DNA of 64,000 bases. Origin: UBA987 sp002292105 (lineage in GTDB: Bacteria; Bacteroidota; Bacteroidia; NS11-12g; UBA9320). Under the pieces are notes generated by a model, which worked only from the letters and a program-made list of their open reading frames with translations, had not been told where the DNA came from and ran no database searches. Of this stretch, positions 50,788 to 59,243 are shown in pieces. The DNA is taken from positions 186,001-250,000 of the forward strand of contig OX044357.1 of the NCBI GenBank assembly GCA_943846675.1, given 5' to 3'. A program made the position numbers and the translations under genes. Position 1 is the stretch's first letter. Each line of letters starts with the position of its first letter.

Positions 50788-53442
50788 ATGGAGATTAGAG
50801 AAATAAAAGCAATGCGCGGCCCAAATTACTGGTCGGTAAGAAGACATAAACTTATAGTCATGGTCTTAGACCTTCAAGAGATGGAAGAGAGTCCGTCTAA
50901 TAAAATCGAAGGATTTTCAGACAGGCTAAAGGAAATGTTTCCGACGATGTTTGCGCATCGTTGCTCGGTAGGTACTCCAGGAGGGTTTTTTCAACGGGTT
51001 GAAGAAGGCACATGGATGGGGCACATTATTGAGCACATCGCGCTTGAAATACAAACGCTAGCTGGAATGGACGTAGGATTTGGCAGGACTCGAGGTTATG
51101 GTGAGGATGGCGTCTACAATGTTGTGTTTGCCTACATGGAAGAAAACGTCGGACGTTATGCGGCTAAAGCCGCCGTGCGTATATGTGAAGCGCTCATTAG
51201 CGGAGAATCGTATGACATGGAAGAAGATATCCAAGAGATGCGGATACTTCGGGAAAACGAAAGGCTGGGGCCAAGTACTGGCTCAATTGTAGAAGAAGCC
51301 GAAAAACGCGGAATTCCATGGATTAGATTAAATAAATACTCGCTGTGCCAGTTGGGTTATGGCGCAAACCAGAAAAGAATTCAAGCAACGGTTACGAGCG
51401 AGACAAGCAACATTGCCGTCGAGTTAGCATGCGATAAAGAAGACACCAAATACTTACTGGAGCAAGCTGAAGTTGAAGTACCGCGAGGAGAAATTATACG
51501 CAGAGAAAGCAGTTTAAAAGACACCTGCCGTTATGTGGGTTTCCCGCTTGTGGTTAAACCCATCGACGGAAACCATGGTAGAGGCATAACCGTTAACATA
51601 AACAACTATGAGGATGCATTAGTGGCCTTCCGAGAAGCCCAAAAGGTGTCGCGTGCCGTTATTGTCGAAAAATTTGTTGTAGGTGATGACTATCGATTAC
51701 TTGTAATCAATCATAAGTTGGTGGCCGCTGCAAAACGTACACCAGCGCATGTTATTGGCGATGGAAAATCAACCATTCAAGAGCTGATTGATGAAGTCAA
51801 TAAAGATCCAAGACGTGGGTATGGGCACGAAAAAGTGCTCACCGCTATTAAAGTGAATGAGCTTACAGAGACATTAATTAAATCAAAGGGATATACGGTA
51901 GATTCGGTTATTGCCGATGGTGAAACGCTAATTCTAAAGGATACAGCAAACCTCAGTACAGGTGGAACGGCAGAGGACGTTACAGACGTTGTTCACCCAG
52001 CAAACGTTTTTATGGCTGAGCGAATTTCAAAAATTATTGGCCTCGATATTTGTGGTATCGATATTATGACCACAGACATTTCTGAACCACTTTCGGATAC
52101 TGGTGGTGCGGTTTTAGAGGTGAATGCCGGACCTGGTTTCAGAATGCATCTAGCCCCAACCACTGGGCTGCCACGCAACGTTGCGGCACCGGTGATAGAT
52201 AAACTATTTCCTCCAGGTTCAAATGCAAAAATTCCAATTATCGCTGTGACAGGCACAAATGGTAAAACGACCACTACGCGATTAATCGCACATATGGCCA
52301 AAATGAAAGGGTATAAAGTAGGGTACACAACAAGTGATGGTGTGTATATACAAAACCGATTGCTTATGAAGGGTGATTGTACGGGCCCTTCTAGCGCTGA
52401 ATTTGTTCTAAAAGACCCAACAGTCAACTTTGCCGTTTTAGAGTCGGCCAGAGGGGGGCTACTGCGTGCAGGTTTAGGTTTTAAAAATTGCGACGTGGGC
52501 ATTGTAACAAACGTAGCTTCCGACCACCTTGGTCTTAAGGGCATTCATACGGTTGAACAACTTGCTGCTGTGAAAGGAGTTATTCCAGAAACAGTTTTAC
52601 CTGATGGTTATGCCATACTCAATGCGGATGATGACTTGGTGTACAAAATGAGAAAAAAGGTAGACTGCAACGTTGCCTTATTCTCAATGGATGAGGATAA
52701 TATCCATATCAAAGCCATGCAAAAGCGGGACGGTTTGTGTGCAATTTATGAAAACGGATATATCACGATTTGCCGTGGTGAATGGAAAATGCGCATTGCA
52801 AAGGCCGTAAATATTCCATTAACTTATGGAGGCAAAGCGAAATTTATGATTCAGAATGTTTTGCCATCGGTACTAACGGCTCATATTCAAGGATTTAGCA
52901 ACGAGGATATCAAGATGGCTGTCGAAACATTTATTCCATCACCTACCCAAACCCCAGGAAGATTAAACCTATTCAACTTCAAGAATTTCAAGATTTTATT
53001 GGATTATGCGCACAACCCTGCTGGGATGAGAGCGCTACAACAGTTCATTGAAAACATAGACTGCACCGTTAAAGTCGGCATTATTGCTGGTATAGGCGAT
53101 AGACGAGTGGAAGACAATAACGAAATGGGGAGCATTGCGGCTGAAATGTTTGACGAAATAATTATTCGTCAGGACAAACGCTTGCGAGGCAAAACAGAAG
53201 AAGAATTGATTAAGATGTTAGACGACGGCATAAAAATGCATGATCCAAACATCAAAACGACGATTATACCTTCTGAAGCAGAAGCGATAAAACACGCTGT
53301 AGATAATGCAGTTGATGGAGCCTTAATTGTGCTATGTAGCGACGTGGTTCCAGATGCCTTAGAATTAGTAAAAAGACTAAAAGAAGAGGAGTCGGATCGG
53401 TTATACGAATTCTCTACAGAACAGATTCCAAACCAAATGTAA
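50788..53442 (+). CDS. cphA: Cyanophycin synthetase
   Basis: This is an 884-residue enzyme, near the standard ~870, that grows the poly-Asp backbone and adds Arg side chains using two ATP sites. The N-terminal domain (MEIREIKAMRGPNYWSVRRH) is followed by an ATP-grasp domain at ~215-475 (YVGFPLVVKPIDGNHGRGI, LEVNAGPGFRMHLAP). A Mur-ligase-like domain begins at ~485 with the P-loop GTNGKTTTTR at residues 489-498. Further Mur motifs are LDYAHNPAGMRALQQF and GIIAGIGDRR. With cphB and the beta-aspartyl peptidase, the window has the whole synthesis-and-recycling route for this nitrogen reserve. Confidence 0.96.
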   Translation: MEIREIKAMRGPNYWSVRRHKLIVMVLDLQEMEESPSNKIEGFSDRLKEMFPTMFAHRCSVGTPGGFFQRVEEGTWMGHIIEHIALEIQTLAGMDVGFGRTRGYGEDGVYNVVFAYMEENVGRYAAKAAVRICEALISGESYDMEEDIQEMRILRENERLGPSTGSIVEEAEKRGIPWIRLNKYSLCQLGYGANQKRIQATVTSETSNIAVELACDKEDTKYLLEQAEVEVPRGEIIRRESSLKDTCRYVGFPLVVKPIDGNHGRGITVNINNYEDALVAFREAQKVSRAVIVEKFVVGDDYRLLVINHKLVAAAKRTPAHVIGDGKSTIQELIDEVNKDPRRGYGHEKVLTAIKVNELTETLIKSKGYTVDSVIADGETLILKDTANLSTGGTAEDVTDVVHPANVFMAERISKIIGLDICGIDIMTTDISEPLSDTGGAVLEVNAGPGFRMHLAPTTGLPRNVAAPVIDKLFPPGSNAKIPIIAVTGTNGKTTTTRLIAHMAKMKGYKVGYTTSDGVYIQNRLLMKGDCTGPSSAEFVLKDPTVNFAVLESARGGLLRAGLGFKNCDVGIVTNVASDHLGLKGIHTVEQLAAVKGVIPETVLPDGYAILNADDDLVYKMRKKVDCNVALFSMDEDNIHIKAMQKRDGLCAIYENGYITICRGEWKMRIAKAVNIPLTYGGKAKFMIQNVLPSVLTAHIQGFSNEDIKMAVETFIPSPTQTPGRLNLFNFKNFKILLDYAHNPAGMRALQQFIENIDCTVKVGIIAGIGDRRVEDNNEMGSIAAEMFDEIIIRQDKRLRGKTEEELIKMLDDGIKMHDPNIKTTIIPSEAEAIKHAVDNAVDGALIVLCSDVVPDALELVKRLKEEESDRLYEFSTEQIPNQM

Positions 53443-53485
53443 TTGTCGCAAACGGAAATGGACTTTATCTGTTATTAAACAGAGA

Positions 53486-54778
53486 ATGTCTATTCAAGAA
53501 AATCCAGTTGCGTTATTTTGGTTTCGTCGTGATTTACGGCTTGAAGATAATGTTGGATTGTCCAAGGCTTTGTGTTCTGGATATCCGGTTGTTCCCATAT
53601 TTATTTTTGACGATGAAATCCTCAATGAGCTCGATCCCAGCGATGCGCGTGTATCTTTTATACATGATTGTTTGGTCGACATGGATCAACAATTAGACAA
53701 AGTTCAATCTGGTTTGATCATGTGTAATGGGAATCCATTAGATGTTTTCAAATCATTGTTAACGGAATGGGAAGTTGCTGAGGTATATGCAAATCACGAT
53801 TACGAGCCGTACGGGATACAGCGAGATGAACAAATTGAAACCTTGCTTCAAACCAAAAACATCGCCTTCAAATCATACAAGGATCAAGTTATGGTGGAAA
53901 AAAGTGAAGTGGTTAAGGCGGATGGCAAACCTTATACCGTATACACACCATTCAAAAACAAGTGGCTTCAACACATAGATTTAAATGCAGTTGAACCGGT
54001 TTTCAACCCACCTAAATCAAATTGGTATAAGTCAAAAGGAAGACTGCTTTCACTTAAGGAAATGGGTTTTGAAAAGTCCACAATAGAGGTTAAATCATTT
54101 AATATTAGTGATTTAGGAGATTATGCTGTGAATAGAGATTTACCGGCCATTGATAAAACAAGCTATTTAAGCCCGCACTTACGTTTTGGAACCGTTGGTA
54201 TTAGAACCATATTGAGCAAAGTAAAAGACAACGCGGTTTTTGTATCTGAACTCATATGGCGTGAGTTTTTTATGCAAATTATGTATCACTTTCCTGACGT
54301 TGTCGAACATAACTTTAAAAGAAAATATGACGGCATTGAATGGCGAAACGACACCGATGAATTTGAGAAATGGTGCTCGGGTAATACTGGATATCCAATG
54401 GTTGATGCAGGGATGCGACAGCTAAATGCGACTGGCTATATGCACAACCGAGTGCGCATGGTCACGGCTAGCTTTTTGTGTAAGCATTTGCTAATTGATT
54501 GGCGTTGGGGGGAGGCCTATTTTGCAATTAAACTACTCGATTTTGAGCTGTCATCAAACAACGGAAACTGGCAGTGGGCAGCGGGCACCGGTTGTGATGC
54601 TGCACCGTATTTTAGAATATTTAACCCGACGGAACAACTTAAAAAGTTTGACGGTCAATGGGCCTATGTCAAACAGTGGGTTCCTGAACTAGCAACAGAA
54701 CAATACCCAGAACCAATGGTAGATCATAAAATGGCAAGGAAACGGGCATTAGACACTTACAAAATCGGCTTGGGATAA
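53486..54778 (+). CDS. phr: Deoxyribodipyrimidine photolyase
   Basis: This is a 430-residue blue-light flavoprotein that repairs UV-induced cyclobutane pyrimidine dimers. The N-terminal Rossmann antenna domain begins LFWFRRDLRLEDNVGL. The C-terminal FAD-binding helical domain holds VSELIWREFFMQI, GYPMVDAGMRQLNATGYMHNR and the conserved SSNNGNWQWAAGTGCDAAPYFRIFNP, which surrounds FAD and the Trp electron-transfer chain. Length and motifs fit a class I-type photolyase. It starts 43 bp after cphA and may share its transcript. A cryptochrome role cannot be excluded from sequence alone. Confidence 0.93.
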   Translation: MSIQENPVALFWFRRDLRLEDNVGLSKALCSGYPVVPIFIFDDEILNELDPSDARVSFIHDCLVDMDQQLDKVQSGLIMCNGNPLDVFKSLLTEWEVAEVYANHDYEPYGIQRDEQIETLLQTKNIAFKSYKDQVMVEKSEVVKADGKPYTVYTPFKNKWLQHIDLNAVEPVFNPPKSNWYKSKGRLLSLKEMGFEKSTIEVKSFNISDLGDYAVNRDLPAIDKTSYLSPHLRFGTVGIRTILSKVKDNAVFVSELIWREFFMQIMYHFPDVVEHNFKRKYDGIEWRNDTDEFEKWCSGNTGYPMVDAGMRQLNATGYMHNRVRMVTASFLCKHLLIDWRWGEAYFAIKLLDFELSSNNGNWQWAAGTGCDAAPYFRIFNPTEQLKKFDGQWAYVKQWVPELATEQYPEPMVDHKMARKRALDTYKIGLG

Positions 54779-54798
54779 TCCGTTAACTATAGATGAAT

Positions 54799-54806
54799 TA
54801 CATTTG
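54799..54806 (+). promoter_or_regulatory. -7 box before BNR/GEVED gene
   Basis: TACATTTG matches TAnnTTTG and lies 6 bases before the ATG at 54813, giving a very short leader. It also argues against the alternative TTG start at 54804, which lies inside the box. Confidence 0.4.
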
Positions 54807-54812
54807 AATACT

Positions 54813-57800
54813 ATGTATAAAAGGAGTTTTAATTTTTTTGCTGTCGTATGTATATCATTATTTACGACAATGGCTTTTGGCCAAGAGAAATCATACAAAT
54901 GGATGATGGACGACATCAACTACAATTTCTACGAAGTTGTTGATTCCGCGGAGGCTTATTTCGATAAAAATGGTACCGGTAAAGGCAGCGGTTGGAAAGG
55001 GTATCAACGTTGGAAAAACGAAAACGAGAGCAAATATTTCCCTACAGGAAATAGACTAAATGCCTATGATCTTGGGGCCATTGAAAGTTATCGAAATTTA
55101 TCAAACGGGCGCGTTAACAAACATAGTAAAGCCCTCGAAAATGGATGGGAAGAACTTGGACCTTGGGATGCCAACAATATTACTTCTCATTATTCACCTG
55201 GGATTGGGCGCGTTGAGACGTTTTGGGTAAACCCAGCAAATACAGACCAAATATTTCTTGGGTCAAGAAGCGGTGGTTTTTGGAGAACATCAGATGGTGG
55301 CAAAAACTGGGAAAATACAACGGATACTTTGGTGGTTTCTGGGGTAGAATCTTTAACCGTTAACCCAGCCGATAATAACGACATTTTAATCGCTGTTCGA
55401 CAAGGGGGCAATGCCAACACCCATGGTCTTTTTCGATCAAGTGATGGTGGAACAACGTGGATTGAAACCAAATTCAATCCGATTGCGGCCTCTTTTGGTG
55501 GTTTAGGTAGAAACCAAAGAATTTATAAAATTGCGTTTCACCCAACACGAAAGGGAATAATATACATAGGAACATCCAATGGAATGTACTTGTCGAAAGA
55601 CAATTTACAAACGTGGACGCTTGTATTCTCTGGAAGGAATACAGACATGGAATTTCACCCAACAAACCCTGCACGCATTTATGCTTACGACAACTATCAA
55701 TCGGATAGAAATTACCTAAAATACTCAAACGACACGGGTAAAACCTGGAACAACTCGGCACTCATCTCAAACAACAACAATGCAAAACTGCATATCGCCG
55801 TTTCGCCTAGCGCACCAAATAATGTGTATGTGGCTTCAACCAATGGAGTTTGGAGGTCTAAAAATCAAGGCGCGTTTTTTACGTTTTTGTCTAACCCAGA
55901 TGAAAGTTGTCTTGGATTTGCTGTTTCGGATCTAGATGTAAAGAATATGATCTATGGTTATGTAGATACAGAAGCAAGCACTGATGAAGGACAAACATTT
56001 AAACAGGTTACCAAGTGGAGCAACAGAAATGCTGCATATGTACACGCCGATATACGGACTGCTGAATGTATTGCCGGCGTATTCTATCTAGGAACAGACG
56101 GGTACTTGGCTAAAAGCTCTGACAATGGCCAAACATGGACAAGGCTGAACGATGGAACAGCCATTCGTGAGTTTTATGCCGTTGGACTAAGCCAATCAAA
56201 TATTCATTTGAATATCGCTGGGTCGCAAGACAATGGAACAAGTATCTTGAAAGAATCAGGTTGGATAGAATGGAATGGTGGTGATGGAATGGAGGGCATT
56301 GTTCATTCACTAAATAGTGATTGGCTGATTGGAAGTTGGCAATATGGCTCAAGAAACATTACGCGGAATGGGGGGCAAACAAGAACGGCCGTTGGTAATC
56401 CACGGAGTGGTTCAGGCAAAGCAGATTGGGAAGCTCCGCTGCTTCTAGACCCTTTAAATCATTTGAAGTTGTACCACTTCTCTGACACTATTTATGTAAG
56501 TGAAGATTTTGGTTTGTCTTGGGAATTTTTCAGCTTTCCGGGAATCGGATTGATAAAGGATGCGGACATAGCACAAAACAATTCTGATATTATAGCCGTG
56601 TCTCGTAATTCGGCTATTCGGCTTACACAAGATGGCGGAAAAACATGGACGGATATTCGCTCAAACTTGCCTAATTATAGTGTTACGGACATTGCCTTTC
56701 ACCCGTTGAAAGACAGTACACTTGTTGTTACGTATAACCGTCATCAAAGAGACAATCAAAAAGTATTTGTTTCTCACGACCTAGGTAACACTTGGAAGAA
56801 TATCACCTACAACTTGGGTGATATGCCATTACGCACGGTAACTATGGATCAGTCAGATTCGTCATACATTTATGTAGGTGGCGAGATTGGTGTCTACTAT
56901 AAAAGTATGAACGCCACAACCTGGACCTTATACAATGATCAATTGCCAAACGTTACAGTTAAAGACTTAGAAATACATCATGGAAGTAATACGCTGCGTG
57001 CTGCTTCGTGGGGACGTGGCTTATGGGAAAATACGACAATAGGGAAAGCCACATATCCTAGAATCTTGCAGGTAAGTACAACGGAAACCGCTTCCGATAG
57101 AAAGCCACGAAAAGGGTTAGACCAATTTGTGACTATAGAAATTGAATCAAAGAATGGCGTTAAAAACGCCAAAGTGTTTTGGTCAAAAAACAACATCAGT
57201 TTGAACAACGAAATAGAATTTGAAAATACATCAGGCAATATTTGGAAGTCTAAGCAAGGAATACCCAGTGAAGAAGCTGGTGACAATATGTACTTCAACT
57301 TGGTCGTGGAATCAAACAACGGTGAAGTAACACACTCGTATAGATATCACTATACCGTTCGTCCATTTGTGTATTGCGAAGGAAGAGGAGCATCTGGTAC
57401 TGGAGCTGATTGGATTAAGAATGTAAGTTTAGAGGGACTGTCCAACTCGACAGATCAGGAATACTATGGTGATTATACAGACAGTATTGTACACTTAATG
57501 CAAAACCAAACCTATGCACTCCAAATGGAACTTAACTATCACTTTGAACTGAACAAAGTTGAAGCATGGATTGATTACAACTTAGATGCAGAATTCGATA
57601 ACGATGAACGGTTAAATATGGGAAAAATTGACGGGAGCCATGCAAGTATTGGGACCTTTACCATACCAAATGATGTCGTTTTAGATAAAGAGTTAAGACT
57701 ACGCGTAGTGTGCAGGTATGGTTCTAACGAAGTGGATCCATGTGGTTTCGATGCAGGTGAGGTAGAAGATTATACCGTAATTGTTTCTAAAGACACTCTA

Positions 57801-58058
57801 AGCAATGTGGTTGATGTCAAAAGTATTACCGGAGCACTATATCCGAATCCGAATGACGGCACATTTGTGATTGAATTAGATGAAGTGTGTTTGGATGGAA
57901 ACCTCATCATTTATGACCAACTTGGACAAGTTGTTTTGAATCAGACTGATATTACGGGAAGAAACATAACGGTTCAATCTAACCTAAAAGCAGGCATTTA
58001 TATACTTGAGCTTACTACACAAAAAGGCTCATTATCCAGAAAATTAATTGTTGAATAA
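54813..58058 (+). CDS. T9SS type A surface protein with BNR/sortilin-like and GEVED domains
   Basis: This is a 1081-residue secreted protein from the ATG at 54813 (signal peptide MYKRSFNFFAVVC...AFGQ). Residues ~115-750 hold many Asp-box (S-x-D-x-G-x-x-W) units: RTSDGGKNW, RSSDGGTTW, YSNDTGKTW, KSSDNGQTW, LTQDGGKTW and VSHDLGNTW. These form a sortilin/VPS10-like beta-propeller. A GEVED domain follows (CEGRGASGTGADWI to GEVEDYTVIV, ~855-1000), then a type A sorting domain (ALYPNPNDGTFVIEL, GIYILELTTQKGSLSRKLIVE). Related proteins are large secreted glycosidase-like or adhesive proteins; no catalytic residues are evident. Confidence 0.88.
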   Translation: MYKRSFNFFAVVCISLFTTMAFGQEKSYKWMMDDINYNFYEVVDSAEAYFDKNGTGKGSGWKGYQRWKNENESKYFPTGNRLNAYDLGAIESYRNLSNGRVNKHSKALENGWEELGPWDANNITSHYSPGIGRVETFWVNPANTDQIFLGSRSGGFWRTSDGGKNWENTTDTLVVSGVESLTVNPADNNDILIAVRQGGNANTHGLFRSSDGGTTWIETKFNPIAASFGGLGRNQRIYKIAFHPTRKGIIYIGTSNGMYLSKDNLQTWTLVFSGRNTDMEFHPTNPARIYAYDNYQSDRNYLKYSNDTGKTWNNSALISNNNNAKLHIAVSPSAPNNVYVASTNGVWRSKNQGAFFTFLSNPDESCLGFAVSDLDVKNMIYGYVDTEASTDEGQTFKQVTKWSNRNAAYVHADIRTAECIAGVFYLGTDGYLAKSSDNGQTWTRLNDGTAIREFYAVGLSQSNIHLNIAGSQDNGTSILKESGWIEWNGGDGMEGIVHSLNSDWLIGSWQYGSRNITRNGGQTRTAVGNPRSGSGKADWEAPLLLDPLNHLKLYHFSDTIYVSEDFGLSWEFFSFPGIGLIKDADIAQNNSDIIAVSRNSAIRLTQDGGKTWTDIRSNLPNYSVTDIAFHPLKDSTLVVTYNRHQRDNQKVFVSHDLGNTWKNITYNLGDMPLRTVTMDQSDSSYIYVGGEIGVYYKSMNATTWTLYNDQLPNVTVKDLEIHHGSNTLRAASWGRGLWENTTIGKATYPRILQVSTTETASDRKPRKGLDQFVTIEIESKNGVKNAKVFWSKNNISLNNEIEFENTSGNIWKSKQGIPSEEAGDNMYFNLVVESNNGEVTHSYRYHYTVRPFVYCEGRGASGTGADWIKNVSLEGLSNSTDQEYYGDYTDSIVHLMQNQTYALQMELNYHFELNKVEAWIDYNLDAEFDNDERLNMGKIDGSHASIGTFTIPNDVVLDKELRLRVVCRYGSNEVDPCGFDAGEVEDYTVIVSKDTLSNVVDVKSITGALYPNPNDGTFVIELDEVCLDGNLIIYDQLGQVVLNQTDITGRNITVQSNLKAGIYILELTTQKGSLSRKLIVE

Positions 58059-58063
58059 CTAGC

Positions 58064-59110
58064 ATGTACGTTAAAAAGAACTTTACGTTTAAAGGTGTAA
58101 TGAATTTTTCCGGTGGCCACATAATTTGGCTAGCCGTTTGGGCTACAATAGTTCCATTGTTTATAGAATACCTTCACGGCAAAGACATTTATTCGTTTGA
58201 GGTTCCGTGGTTACCAGTATCGCTTGTGGGTACAGCGGTAGCATTTTATGTCGGATTTAAGAACAACAGTTCATATGATAGACTTTGGGAAGCCAGAAAA
58301 ATTTGGGGTGCTATTGTGAATAGCAGTCGGATGTGGGGAGCAAGTGTCAGAGGTTTTGTCTCTAACCAGTTTCGAGACGAAGAAGCATCAGAAGAAATGA
58401 TAACAGGCATCCATAAACGACTAGTATATAGGCACATTGCTTGGCTCTATTCGCTCAGAAGTCAGTTACTGATACCAACATCATGGGAGCATATCAACCA
58501 AGGTCGTATGGTAAGAAGAAAAACGAAATCATCTTTTAAAACCTATGGCATTGGCTTGTACGGCGACGATGTTACTGCATTCGAATTACCTCGATGCCTG
58601 CCGAAAGAAGAGGTAGACCGTTTAATCAATAGTCAAAACACAGCAACACAAATTATTGATCAGCAATCACAGGATTTGAAGGAATTCAGAAGTCAAAACT
58701 TGATTGACGATTTCCGTCATATGGAGCTGCAAGGTATTCTAAACGATTTTTATAGGCATCAAGGCAAGGCAGAGCGAATTAAGAAGTTTCCTCTCCCAAG
58801 ACAATACGGCAGTATGAGTTTGGTGTTTGTGGGCTTGTTCATTTTTTTGTTACCATTCGGGATGGTATCCGTATTCCATGATTTAACAGAATGGGGAGCG
58901 TGGCTGTCTATTCCGTTTTCGATAATTATTGGTTGGGTATTTCTTATGATGGAGTTAATAGGGGATTATTCCGAAAACCCGTTTGAGGGCTTGGGTAACG
59001 ATATACCCATGTTGGCATTATGCCGAACGATCGAAATTGACCTGTTAGAAATGGTAGGCGAAAAGGATTTACCAGAACCAATTAAGCCAGTTAATGGTGT
59101 CTTGATGTAG
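58064..59110 (+). CDS. Bestrophin-family anion channel
   Basis: This is a 348-residue inner-membrane protein of the bestrophin (UPF0187) family, pentameric anion or cation channels. The diagnostic segment is FKNNSSYDRLWEARKIWGAIVNSSRMWG after two hydrophobic helices (HIIWLAVWATIVPLFIEYL; LVGTAVAFYVGF). A second helix pair appears near ~253-300 (SLVFVGLFIFLLPFGMVSVF; LSIPFSIIIGWVFLMMELIGDYSENPFEG). The terminal NDIPMLALCRTIEIDLLEM is also family-typical. It starts 5 bp after the preceding T9SS gene. Confidence 0.93.
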   Translation: MYVKKNFTFKGVMNFSGGHIIWLAVWATIVPLFIEYLHGKDIYSFEVPWLPVSLVGTAVAFYVGFKNNSSYDRLWEARKIWGAIVNSSRMWGASVRGFVSNQFRDEEASEEMITGIHKRLVYRHIAWLYSLRSQLLIPTSWEHINQGRMVRRKTKSSFKTYGIGLYGDDVTAFELPRCLPKEEVDRLINSQNTATQIIDQQSQDLKEFRSQNLIDDFRHMELQGILNDFYRHQGKAERIKKFPLPRQYGSMSLVFVGLFIFLLPFGMVSVFHDLTEWGAWLSIPFSIIIGWVFLMMELIGDYSENPFEGLGNDIPMLALCRTIEIDLLEMVGEKDLPEPIKPVNGVLM

Positions 59111-59243
59111 CCTTTATGTCCCGGGGCAACCTCGTAAGTTAAACACAAAGTTTGTAAATATTAGTGCGCATAATCAGGTAAATCTTCTGATTCTGAGCAG
59201 TGTGGTAGCTGACAAAACACAGGAACTTTGTTTCAAAAAGGAC

